A stretch of DNA of 64,000 nucleotides from the NCBI GenBank assembly GCA_029379385.1, contig CM055613.1, forward strand, positions 23,223,652 through 23,287,651. Direction: 5' to 3'. The first letter of the stretch is position 1. Each line of letters begins with the position of its first letter. Under the pieces are notes generated by a model. That model did not search any database, had not been told where the DNA came from, and worked only from the letters and a program-made list of their open reading frames with translations. Both the position numbers and the translations under genes were made by a program. Positions 1 through 11,056 of the stretch are shown here, piece after piece. The stretch is from Quillaja saponaria. Taxonomy: Eukaryota; Streptophyta; Magnoliopsida; Fabales; Quillajaceae.

Positions 1-2011
1 ACTAACAAAGATAAATATATAAGTACATTGCACATATACTACGATATAAAGGAAGAGAAAGGGACCCAGATAAATGACAAAATTGGCATTAGAAAGTACC
101 CACTCCACTAGAATGCTAAACTTTTGTTGCAATATTTCATTGCTTTCCATTCCAGTGTGTGTAGGGTAATAGCTCTAAGTTTTCAATTAAGCATGAAGTC
201 TCATAAGAAAATAGATGATCTTATTCTGACAACACTATCTTACGTGATATCTACCAACCCTTAAAAACTTGCCTAAACTATTCCAAGAGCTTAAATGACT
301 TAATAGTTTACTTTAAGCCATCAAATGATTACCAAGAGAGAAGTGTTTACTTGAAAGAACTAAATTGTCAAAGAAGTGAACAATCTAGAATTTAGATAAA
401 GATAAAATATTGATCCTAGTAAAGGAACAGGAACAATCACGTTTAGATTACTTAAAAGTCTTTTCTAGAAATCCAAATGGCCACATAACATATTTCACTT
501 TCCAATACCAAATCCACTAAAACTAAAAAATAAATAGAAAGTAATTTTGCAACTAGTTGATCAGCTTATATCAATGTAGAGATTATATGAAAAACTAAAT
601 AAAAGATAGATTTTTAGCAATTACTCAATTGGGCACTAGTTTCAGGCCCTTTCTTGGAAGAAGGGGTTTCTCCAATCTGAGGATGAGCTGAGAATGCTTC
701 TAACCAACCATTTAAGTCAACTTGTTGAACCAAATGTTCCGTGCAGTAGATAGGGCAACTTGGATGGAGGTGAAGAACTCAGCTACAAGAACAACAACAC
801 TCATGGTTTAAAGCAGCCAAAAACAAGGGAAGCAAAAGGAATAAAAGGAAGCAGAGGCGGTGGAGCAAAGCTAGAAGGAGAATTGGCCAGAAGAGAAAGA
901 ATAGAAGGAAATGAGCTAGAAGGATCCAGATGCAAAGGAAGTCAGCCAAGGATTAAAAAAATAAAGAAATAAAACAAGTCCAAGTGAAAAAGTCATGTAA
1001 TTAAAACATATTGTGTATATAAATTCATAGTTTCGTACTTGTATATGTATGTATATATATATTTATACTTGTTCAATTTAATTTTCTTTGTGTCTAGTTT
1101 AGTTTACCTAATTATAATAAGTCACATACAAGTATTTTAGAACATACGTTAAAATATATCGGGTTACAACAGTTGGTTAAATTTATAATTTATATTGGTT
1201 CTTATTATACAAATGTACATTTACATATATATTTATTTACTCGAATTCACAGTATTTATTGATTTAATTTCTTTTTACGCTCATGCTGTTTACCACCACT
1301 TCTAAACGTATGCATTGGTATTTATTTATTTATTCTTTATAATTAAAAATTTTACTCTACCTTAAACTTAACGTTATTACAACAAACATTCCTAACGTTG
1401 CAATATCAAGGTATAACATGTTCAATTGTATTGTCATTTATCTAATTTGTTTACGTATTTATTATTTTATTACTAGAATTTACCCAATTATGTGTAAAAC
1501 TTGATTTTTCGATATCGGATTATGACACCTTTGGTATCTTTCAAGCCTACTAGGAGTTTGTGTATTTTAAGGTTATTTTATTTAGATATCTTTTAGTTTG
1601 ATTTATAAATTGTGACTCTTGAAACTTTTTCAAGAATTTTACTCACACTACTAGTTTTAGATAAAATTTTCATTTATCAAGAAAAATAGTATGTTTCAAA
1701 ACAAACAATTTTGTCTTAGTGTGAGATAAAATTAACATCTTAAACCTTTTTAGGATAATTCACATAACAATGTATCAAACTTCACCTAAAAATTTTCTAC
1801 GTTAAGTCTCTTTATATAGATTTACAAATCCTCAAATTTTAACGATTAAGATTAGATTTTTCTCTTTTGTTATATTAAATGTAGAGTCTAATGTATAAAT
1901 TTGAATGCAACTAAGTAAACAAATTGCAGTTTTAGGAAGCAATTGGAAGATTATTATAATTTCTTAAAATCTTAATGTATCTAATATGTTAGGATATCTC
2001 TTTTAGACACA
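1..2011. other. No gene recognised; AT-rich intergenic DNA
   Basis: Open frames here are short and show no familiar domain. A lysine/glycine/arginine-rich frame at 760-972 has the composition of translated purine-rich DNA and resembles no family I know. I see no terminal repeats or RNA gene. Confidence 0.5.
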
Positions 2012-2381
2012 CCACTTGTGGTATTCTTTAAGAAAAGTTAACTATATAAGAATCACATTCTCTTATGAGTTATCTAAGATTTTGTAACATTAAGTAGTCT
2101 TCCTTGATCTTATCTAAGGTTCAATACTTAATTGATTTCTATTTAATTCCAAATATTAATCAATTGAGCATTTCAAATATTTCACATTGGTTTCAAATAT
2201 GAACACTTGTGATGTTCTTTAAGAAAAGTTAACAATATGAGAATCACATTCTATTATGAGTTATCTAAGATTTCGTAACACTAAGTAGTCCTCATTGATC
2301 TTATCTCAGAGGTTTAATACTTAATTAGTTTCTATTTAAGTTCAAATATGAATCAATTGAACATTTCAAATATTTCATATC
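2012..2381. repeat. Tandem duplication, two copies of about 180-190 bp
   Basis: Copy 1 (about 2012-2191) and copy 2 (about 2202-2381) run in the same direction. They share long blocks such as ttctttaagaaaagttaac, gagttatctaagattt and catttcaaatatttca. The copies differ by scattered substitutions and small indels, so the duplication is not recent. No coding potential is seen. Confidence 0.85.
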
Positions 2382-4187
2382 GGTACTTCAATAAATAATG
2401 ACCTTAACTTAAATGATTCTTTGATAGAGATAATTAAATATAGGTAACCATCCCAATTAAGCGAATTTAAAGGTTCTCATTTTAGTTGTTCAATGTCACA
2501 AAACATTACCATCTAGTTCTAAATTATAAAATTTGATTAAGCACCAATATCAAATAAACATTTTGTTATAATAAATAGAACATGAATTAATTTCTAAAAG
2601 AAAGAAACATAATGTAATTATTAGTACTTCGAATTCATTTTATAAATTTTAGCACGTCCTAATGGTAATACTAAAATAGAAAATCTTACAATTAATGTAG
2701 TAACACTAATCACATGCATAATTTATCTTTGCACTATTTTAGATTCTTGCTATTTCTAAAATATTGTAAACTTACTATGACTAGCCTTCTTAAGGCTTAT
2801 ACAGTTACCTGTAAGGCATCTCTCATAAGTATCTTTCCAACAACCTTCTTAAACGCAAAGAAGTATTATCCCTCATCATTTTTAGCTATAGGTACTCTTA
2901 CTTTAATTGAGATTTTAACTAAAATATTTTGAATTCAGCATTATAACTATGCTTTGCCATTCAATTTTTGAAGGCCAAGCATGGCTGTAGTTGCCTTATC
3001 CATTACATCATGTAACTTTCTTAAGTATTATAATATAGAGTTAAACATGTAGTACAATGCTTGTTTGTTATCCTCGCTCTACTTAGAGCCCGTTTGGTAT
3101 AAAGATTGCAATGTCTGATTGCTGATTGAGGAGTCTAATCGATAGATTAGGAGTGTTTGGTTTCTCAAAAAATTACAATTGACTTAATCGCAATTGGTCC
3201 AAATTGGAGAAATTCCCCTAATTGATAAAAGTAGTTATTTAGGAACTTTTGACTTGTCAGATTGCATATAACTCTAGAACTATCCAATTTACCATTTATC
3301 CTTTTATATTATAGTCCTCTCTAACCCAATTCTCTATTAAGGTCATGCAACCATCTCTCCATTACCTCCCATCACTTTGCTTCCATAATCACGGTAAGCT
3401 CTTGATTTTTCTTAGAGTTCTGAAATAAATTTTTTATTTGAATTCAAGTATTGTTCTGCACATTTGGGTAAAGGCCCAAATATTGATCAAGCTATAAGAA
3501 CCTAGTGACCATCTGCACAAAGGAACCCCATATCCGACTAGCTAGGGCCTGGTTTAGTCGTCTCTTTGAGAATAAAAAAAATTACCCTTCTTTTTTCTAA
3601 ATTTGTTTATCATTTTAAGGAAATCAAGAGATATGATACCAATTGATAATCCATGTAATCTCAAAAAGCCATTCATTCAAGGACTATCAAAACATGTTTA
3701 TGATGATTATACTTTCGTTTCATCAAACAACTATTAAGCCAATGGAAAATAGAAGTTTAGAATAACTTTTTTTCAGAACACAGTTTTGGTAGTCGACGTA
3801 AAAATAATATATATTTTGATGTAAAATTTTAGTTGCATATTATCTTTAATTCATTGCCACTTTACTATTATATATGGATTGGTTATTGTACCTTCTTACT
3901 TACTAATTAGCTATATGGCACAAATTACTAATATGGAATTATTGACACCCTACTATTAAACATATGTTGTTTTCTCTTATTATCTTCATCATCCTTCATT
4001 ATACACTACATAAATTTTCTTTTCACCACTACACAAATTACTTTCATTTTGTTTGAGAGGTCAATTTGAACTCTAGTCAGCTTCATTGTTGGTATTTTTC
4101 TGGTGTTGATGATATGATTGCTGGTAATTTGTAAATTGATTTGTTTATTCTTTATTTTAGTAAATTGTATTTGTTTTGAGATTAATT
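2382..4187. other. Intergenic DNA, no gene recognised
   Basis: No convincing coding frame. At about 3087 the text gagcccgtttggtata resembles the start of many plant hAT or PIF/Harbinger MITEs, but I could not find a matching inverted end with a target duplication. Confidence 0.4.
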
Positions 4188-5630
4188 ATGGCATCTAGAT
4201 CAAAAGCTCAATGGAGTGCTAAGCATACTAAGATAATTCTAGACTTGTGTATTGCTAAAACAAAACAAGGAAAAAGCTGGTGTTTCTTTTAAGGCGAAAG
4301 GATAGAAAAAATTCCAAGGGATCTTTATTCTCAAAACTAAAAATAATTAGACAGAGAAACAAGTTAAGAATAGGTGGGATGTATTGAAGAAAGATTGGCA
4401 AGAATGGTTCAAATTATTAGTCAAAGAGATGGGTGTGGGGTGGAGTAAGGAAAAAGGAACCTTTTTAGCTAGTGAAAAATGATGGGAGAAGAAAATAATA
4501 GTATGAGTTATATATACTATATTAAAAAGAGCCTTAGAGGTATAAATTTTTTATTTTCTTTTATACCCTGTAAAAAATTTTAATTTCATTCCTTATCCTC
4601 CGTTTCCCTAAATACCCCTTATCCATTTTTTATTTTTTCTGGTTTATCCTTGATCGAACTCTTTTCCTTTGCCACCACATTGAGAGTTCTAATGTCAATG
4701 AAGTTGTGGGCAGCGATTAATTGATACGGGTACCTGTAAAGTGGAGATGAGTTCAAAAAATAGATAGTTTGAAAGATTAACTTGGATGGTTTTTTGTAAA
4801 GGACTAACAATGATTCTTATGAAGAAAACTGGGACAACTAAGTTGGATGCTTCCTATCCCATCCGATCAGAAAGCCAAGATGATACTTAGAAGACCCATT
4901 TTAAGCCAAGTATGCGCTTTTCTTTTTCATTTTTAACAAATATAACTTGAAAAAAAATTAAAATATGTCGTAAATTCATATTATGATATAAACTTTACAA
5001 CATTGGATAGATTATTTATATTTTTAATCTCTTTATCAATTTTATAATGTTACAATTTAAACCTGACATAATTGGATAGATTATTTAAATTTTTAATGTG
5101 TTTATTAATTTTATAATAATATTTTTAATTTAGGCTGTAAATTCATATTAGGATTTAATTTTGACATCATTGAATGTATTATTTAAAATTTTAATGTCTT
5201 TAACAAATTGATAATGATATTTTCTTTTTTTTTTCTATTTTAATAATTGAAGAAAATCATAAACTAACTATATTCATTTATTTTTATTAAATAGTAAATA
5301 TAAATACGTAGTTTCATTTTTTTAATTATTATAATTGATTGGTTGGACACATTATTAATTTTTATCTTTACAACGTAGGAGAATCCTAGTTATGCTAAAT
5401 TTAAGGGCAAAACATTATTATATCGAAAAGATATGGAGTTTTTATCTGCTGGTAGCACTGCCACTGGTCACTTGCATTGGAGCCCTGCAAGTGGTCACTT
5501 ACCAGATGGCATAGTTGTAACATCAGAGAATTCAGAAGATAACTTGGAATGTGATGTTAGAGTAGATGATATCGATTTTGGAACTCCAATGTCTGATCTA
5601 AATAGTAGCCAACCTAATAGCACCTAGATG
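4188..5630 (+). pseudogene. Broken Myb/SANT-like domain gene (transposon-associated type)
   Basis: From the ATG at 4188 the frame begins MASRSKAQWSAKHTKIILDL. This matches the opening of the plant Myb/SANT-like (trihelix-like) family, DNA-binding proteins widely amplified with PIF/Harbinger transposons and also present as host genes. Stops break the first part between about 4285 and 4490, where residues such as KNRWDVLKKDWQEW are still legible. Homology resumes at 5379, just after an acceptor-like tag, with ENPSYAKF and a section resembling the family's linker (HWSPASGHLPDG); it ends at a TAG near 5625. A basic tail continues in another frame to about 5760. The gap of about 890 bp between the halves may be the original intron. 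Multiple stops and a frameshift make it non-functional as read. Confidence 0.6.
5001..5222. repeat. Degenerate AT-rich tandem repeat, about three units
   Basis: Three diverged units of about 65-85 bp share a core like attggatagattattta followed by tttttaat and ttataat blocks. The repeat lies inside the putative intron of the Myb/SANT-like pseudogene. The low sequence complexity lowers certainty. Confidence 0.5.
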
Positions 5631-5889
5631 CCTAACTATCATCCACCTCCTGCTACATGTAAAGGAAAAGAAAAAAAAAATACGATTGAAGAGAACAGCT
5701 ACATCTAGAATGAATGACACCCTTAAGAAAGTGGCAAATATGTTATCATATGAGATATCTTCTCCTATCCCTCAATCCATTCCAATTATACCTCAAGATA
5801 AAAATACATTCCAAAAATACAACACCCCCATCTCTCATACAAATTTGTGCATAAGTATACATGAATTTAACATTGTATGAGTAAGTAAT

Positions 5890-6801
5890 GTGTTATTTTG
5901 ATTGAATATTTGACTTCAGAGTCATATCACCTACATGTTACTAACAAATTAAGCAAGTGCACATTTCAACTACAAAGAATTCGACTTAGGAGATGGCTAT
6001 GCACATTTCATGGGTTCTTTAGATTATATTGTCAATGAAATTTGAGATCTAATTATACATAACAGTACAATACTTGCAAGCAGCAGCAGAAGCTAGAACT
6101 AATGGCTGTGAGGTCTGATCAGATGGCGACAAGTCTGGGTCAAACAAATATAATGGCGACTAGGGTCGAAGTGGCGACGGAAAATCTCCAATTAATCAGC
6201 AATAGAGAAAAGAAGAGAAAGGAGATTGTGATACATTAAATGGTAGATACATATACAAATGTATTTTTTAAACAATTGTTAGACTATCAGTGTCAGCAAA
6301 TAGCAAACACCGTAAATGACGCCAATATTAGGTAATTGGGTCTGCAAAGGCAGACGCTAAAATGAAAAATACAAGAATGTTATAGGATTATGGCTCCAAA
6401 AGTAATCATTTTATGCATATGCTTTAGAAGTATCGAAGTCTAAATTTTTATTTTTGTAGGAATTTTTAGTCTGCATATATGCAAATGTATATGCAAACGT
6501 AAATGATGCTTATCTGCGTTTGCATTTTCTGAGTATGTTTTATTGCAGATGTAGTTGTGGTAATTTATTGTAGTGTAACCTAACTAACTACATTATAATA
6601 ATGAATAAGAAATCTTGATCAAATCAAGAGGAGTTACAACAAGAAGGAGATAGAAATTACATCAAGAAAAAAAAAAAAAAAGATGTGAGGTATGAAATCC
6701 TATTTAAGATTATATTCTCAAATATAAATTTAATTATACATCCCATTAAATAAAATCATACATTCAATCGCATTAAATAAACCAATCACATAGCTCAATT
6801 A
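5890..6801. other. Intergenic DNA between Myb/SANT-like pseudogene and Helitron
   Basis: No gene seen. A patch at 6290-6540 has repeated words around tctgcaaaggcagac and tatgcaaacgtaaatgatg that look transposon-derived, but no boundaries could be set. Confidence 0.35.
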
Positions 6802-6816
6802 TCTCTACTATTATAA

Positions 6817-6847
6817 AAGCCAGAACACCCTTATGGTGTCCTGGCTT
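6817..6847. other. Hairpin just inside the Helitron 5' end
   Basis: The arms aagccagaacaccc and ggtgtcctggctt pair around a ttat loop with one mismatch, starting 15 bp inside the element. Canonical Helitrons normally have a hairpin only at the 3' end. Confidence 0.6.
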
Positions 6848-7265
6848 CTAACTGTATATAGTTTCAAATAGTAAATTTTCTTACATATCCTATCTATAAA
6901 ATTATTTTCAATTTTGCAAATAGAGAGATATTAGTAATTATAGCAAAAGAATATTTTTTTACAAAAAATAATCACTCTCCTTAGAACTCTACACACGTCT
7001 TCTTTCTACAAAAACAGTTATATACCCTTTTTCTGAATTCTAGCTATCAAACATCTTCTTCGAATCTTTCTTATCAAACAGCTTCAAAGTGTAATTGAAG
7101 GTTTAGATGGCTGGGCAAGTATTGAAAAATATAGGTAAATTTTTTCTTTCTTTTTTTTCATGTTCTTCAACCTGCTTGGGTAGAGTACGGGAAAATTACC
7201 ATAGGTAACTTAGGGTTTTAAAATTTTCATGGGATAAACACGCATATCTCACTTAGAGAGAAAAC

Positions 7266-7779
7266 TTTTTTGCGAATGAGCCCAGGATAGTTGTTTTGAA
7301 AGAGCATTATAGCTTTTTTGCTTACAGAAGAAAACTTTTTTACTCCAGTACCTGTCACATTCTTTAAATCAATAATCTGAACTATCGAGTTCACCCCTCC
7401 CTCTTTGAATTCCAGATGCATGATGCCCTTTTCTATCAATTGGACTCTACACCTTAGAAGTTCTTCACGGTTTTCCTCCATCCCGTAGGCTTTCCCATGT
7501 AATTCTTTGTCTTTGGAAGCCCCATTGACACTGTAATACAAAGGGTGACCTTCTCTATCCATACCTTTTAAGTACAGCAAGTTTCTAAACTCGGAATCTA
7601 ATTTTTCATCAAGGATTTTATCAATTTTGTATTCCTTTCTCCATTTCAATGTATTCCTTAACATCTCAAAGGCCTCACTCACCTTGAAATCTTTTTCTTT
7701 CAAGAATTTCATTAGAATAATATTAGTACCTTCATGACCCTTACTAGGCAATAATGGGACACCCCAAAGGGTAATCTCT
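7266..7779 (-). pseudogene. Captured patellin (SEC14/CRAL-TRIO lipid-binding) exon
   Basis: On the minus strand the frame reads ITLWGVPLLPSKG, then KFLKEKDFKVSEAFEML and a long stretch including DLKNVTGTGVKK and QNNYPGLIRKK. This is the CRAL-TRIO N-terminal region and the first part of the lipid-binding lobe of patellins, plant SEC14-like phosphoinositide-binding proteins acting at membranes and the cell plate. It looks like one exon: an ATTAG acceptor-like site lies just upstream and a GT follows at the point where the family continues with IFINVP. The N-terminal acidic region, the rest of the SEC14 lobe and the GOLD domain are absent. The reading frame itself is open, in contrast to the degraded Helitron genes nearby. 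It lies inside the Helitron, so it is interpreted as a captured fragment. Confidence 0.8.
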
Positions 7780-8056
7780 CTAATTTTTCATACACAAAAA
7801 TAGACAGAGAGTGTTAATGAAGTTTCATTCTTTTCTTCTTTTGCCAAAACACACCTGGCTCAATGGCAAGATCGGATGAATTTCAAATTTCTGGATGAGA
7901 GCTCTGACCCTGTGCGGTAGAGATAGTTTCTTGAAACCAAGACACTGATTAACATTATGTTTTACTGCAATGTAGTCTGCATACGGAATAGCATATTCTA
8001 CATATTCATGATTTCTGTTTTAATGGTAGAATGTACTGATGAGTTAGCTGAGTAAG

Positions 8057-8166
8057 GGAATTTGAATTTGGGAGAGTTGCTCAAGTACAAGTTGGAAGAA
8101 GGTGTACGAGTTTTATTGTTGGTTTGGGATGATAAGACTTCACACAACAATTTTTTCATAAATACC
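8057..8166 (+). pseudogene. Captured phospholipase D exon fragment
   Basis: Read from 8057 the frame gives GELLKYKLEEGVRVLLLVWD and then DKTSHNNFFINT. This matches the conserved region upstream of the first HKD motif of plant phospholipase D (closest in feel to the beta/gamma/delta classes), enzymes that hydrolyse phospholipids to phosphatidic acid. An AG lies directly before the segment and GTATAT directly after it, so it is an exon carried with its splice sites. No other PLD exon, and no HKD motif, is visible nearby. It sits about 280 bp from the patellin exon, on the opposite strand, inside the Helitron. Confidence 0.75.
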
Positions 8167-8468
8167 GTATATTTTTTGTTGATTTGTGATGTTATATTGG
8201 TCTTTCTGCATAGATACTTATGGTGGATTGTGTTCCCCTTAAATGGTAAAACACTAAAATGTCTATGAAGGGAAGCAATGACTTAATTACGTTCTAATAG
8301 TGGATTCTGTTTACCATTGGTTACTTACAGTAAACTACTTAAATTTCTTGCCAAGCTCACTCTCTTTATCCATAATCAAAATTTCCTTAAAGATAACTAC
8401 CATATCTCATTATGTATTATTTAATTCATTGATTTCTAATTAAATTTGTAATTCTCTTTGTTCATCAG

Positions 8469-8549
8469 CATAAAGCTCTATACCAAGAAAAAGCAGAAAA
8501 AAGAAAAAAAGATTATGATAGAGATGTTCAAGCCTATGAGAGCCGAGAG
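8469..8549 (+). pseudogene. Captured HMG-box exon
   Basis: This 81-bp open exon reads HKALYQEKAEKRKKDYD and then RDVQAYESRE. That is the third helix of an HMG box, the DNA-bending domain of plant HMGB-type chromatin proteins. It is bounded by tcatcag (acceptor) and gtaggc (donor), in frame throughout. The first two helices are not visible, so it cannot act alone. It is the third unrelated host exon within 1.3 kb at the left side of the Helitron. Confidence 0.7.
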
Positions 8550-9425
8550 GTAGGCAACTGTGAATTCAATTTTTTTTCCCCTCTTTTCAAATTTTTTTTG
8601 TTTTTTGGTTAAATATTATATATTTAGAGTAGGTGAAATCTTTTCTTTTGCGTAGGCTTCGTCTGCAACATATATACCAAAGTAACAGCAAAATCCCTTT
8701 ATTTCTTCCTTTATATTGTTTACAATATATTAAACTTTGAAGTTAATCTTATTATATCTAATACTTCAGGTAGTATCATTGTCATCTTTATTCTATCATT
8801 ATCCTGGAGTCTTGAAAATCGATCTTTTTATATTTAAGTGTGCAAATCATTTATACTTATTTTATTGCATGAATTGGTTTGAGCAAGAAGGATTGAAACA
8901 GAGAAGTTGTTTTGCTACATCGTCTGGGTGAAGCTGTTTTTAATCCTTAACGAATTTTAAGTTTTATAGAACTTTTGAACACGTTGAATATTTTCTAAAA
9001 CTCAAAATCAGAGTGAAATTTGATTTGCATGACTGTTATCTATATATCACTTTGTTTTCCACTGGTGGGATTTGTTGGAAGACTAAATTGTCTGAAAATT
9101 TACTGGATTGGTATAGCAATTCCAACTTGCAACACTGGGCTATTTGCTATTTTAGATTTGAATTTGGATATTATTATTATTATTATCATTACATATTTAT
9201 TTTTTTTAATAAAAAAAATAGTTACAAAATGTCAATAATTGGAAAATTAGAATAAGTATCCTTTTCCATTCAAATAGTTACTTAAAATTTAATTTTTCAT
9301 ATACGTACATAAGTTACCCACTTTTTCTATGTTTGAAAAGTAAAGAATTCTTCATCTTTTTCATCTTTATATGTATATTTGATAATCATTTAATTATTTT
9401 TATATGTATATCATTTAATTATTTT

Positions 9426-9755
9426 TGTGATAATTTGTTTTTGTTTGATGTAGATTTGAAACTTCATTGAATTTTATTTTTGAGTTTATCTTATTGATTT
9501 ACAAAGGTCTATTCTCTTCTTCAGTAATATTTTATTTTACATCCTTTGCCATTTATGTTATATAGCCTATTTTGTTTATCAAATATAGGATTTAAATGCA
9601 TCGTGTGATTAATATTGGAACCTTGGGAATTTTAATATCCTCTCCATTGTGATAATTTGTTTTTGTTTGATGTAGAATTGAAACTTCATTGAATTTTATT
9701 TTTGAGGTTTTCTTATTGATTTGCAAAGGTCTAATCTCTTCAATAATTTTTATTA
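9426..9755. repeat. Direct repeat, two copies of about 108 bp
   Basis: Copies at about 9426-9536 and 9648-9755 share tgtgataatttgtttttg, gaaacttcattgaatttta and caaaggtct, separated by about 110 bp of unrelated sequence. They lie inside the Helitron in a non-coding stretch. Confidence 0.8.
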
Positions 9756-11056
9756 TGTACTTTATATTAGTCAAACACAACTTTAAACAAAAAATTCGTT
9801 GTTGTGAATATGACTAAACTAAAAAGTGCTACAGGTAAATTCTGGCTCTAATAAGCATTATTTTTGTTTGTTCTAATGCCTAATATAAGTTAGAATCATT
9901 TGATTTGCAAATACATTTTTTATATTTTAGTGGTTGGACATTTGTTTTATTTTAAAATTTTTGTGTTAAAATCTATTTGGCTTTTCAAAAAAAGAATAAT
10001 GGTAATTTACATGTTATGATGGTTAGTCAATAATAATTAGGAGTTATAAACACTTTGATCCATTATGTGTGTATATCTTACATTTGACTTTCTTAAATTT
10101 TGTTTTGTGATCATATTGTCAATGATATTTCACATTTTGCACCAATTCATTTAGATTTTGGTGAGTGCGTGGATCACTTGAGTGTAAGGTTCATTATATT
10201 CCATGAGTCTCACTTATATATTCTATTTGTTTCACTTCACCCAAAAATAAAAGGATTTAGTAATTTAAGTTTATGAATTTATTAATTTTGAAGGGTGTAT
10301 TTTACTTTGAATTCATTAGTGTTATAATTCTTAATTATTTTGTTTCACACATACTCTATTTAGATTTCTTTAAAATAATTATTTTTTGGCAATTGTATAT
10401 ATGACTAAAACTAATATTTGCTAATTATATATTGTTAAAACAGGTATTTTGAAATTTTATGTCAACTGTCATAGTAAAGTCGCTTGCTTGAGGTATCGTA
10501 GGTGAAGGTAAAGCTTTTTGTTGTAAGATAATTTTTAAAAAAAGTTACATATATGTACCTAACTATCTGTAATAACATAGTAATATTACAAATAATAATG
10601 TAAATAGAACTTTATCTTGCTATAAGTAACATTCCAATTTGTATACTTAACTTTTATTTACCAATTTATGTTGTTTTTTGTTAGATGCATGTTGATTCAT
10701 GCTTCAATAATATGTCAAAATATATATATATTAGATAAAAAAGTGAACTTAGTTGGATAATTGTCACGACAACTATCAAATAATTTTAATTGCTAATATG
10801 TATAATTTGTATATTTTTATTGCTAATTTAATGACTATGGTTTTTCAAATATCTAAATACTAACTTTTTACGTGTTACCAATATTATTATCAGTGTCCAC
10901 TATTACATATTAAATCTCAAGGTCCAATAATTTGAAAAAATAAAAACGTCAAATCGATCTTCATGGATGAAATTGGTATGTATATGAATTTAATAAATTA
11001 TAAAATTAGTTACAATATAAGATAAGAAAGAAAAAACAACTAAAGATTTTTGTAAA

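Noticed and set aside
760..972. Open frame rich in Lys, Arg, Gly and Glu
   Set aside because: Composition reflects purine-rich DNA; there is no domain, splice context or homologous pattern.
3087..3180. Possible PIF/Harbinger or hAT terminus (gagcccgtttggtata)
   Set aside because: No convincing inverted partner or target duplication was found within several kilobases, although the Myb/SANT-like pseudogene nearby would fit a Harbinger element.
4507..5395. Helitron-like 5' end (tatactatattaaaaagagcc) inside the Myb/SANT-like intron
   Set aside because: It lacks the leading TC, and no hairpin plus CTAG terminus was found before homology resumes at 5379.
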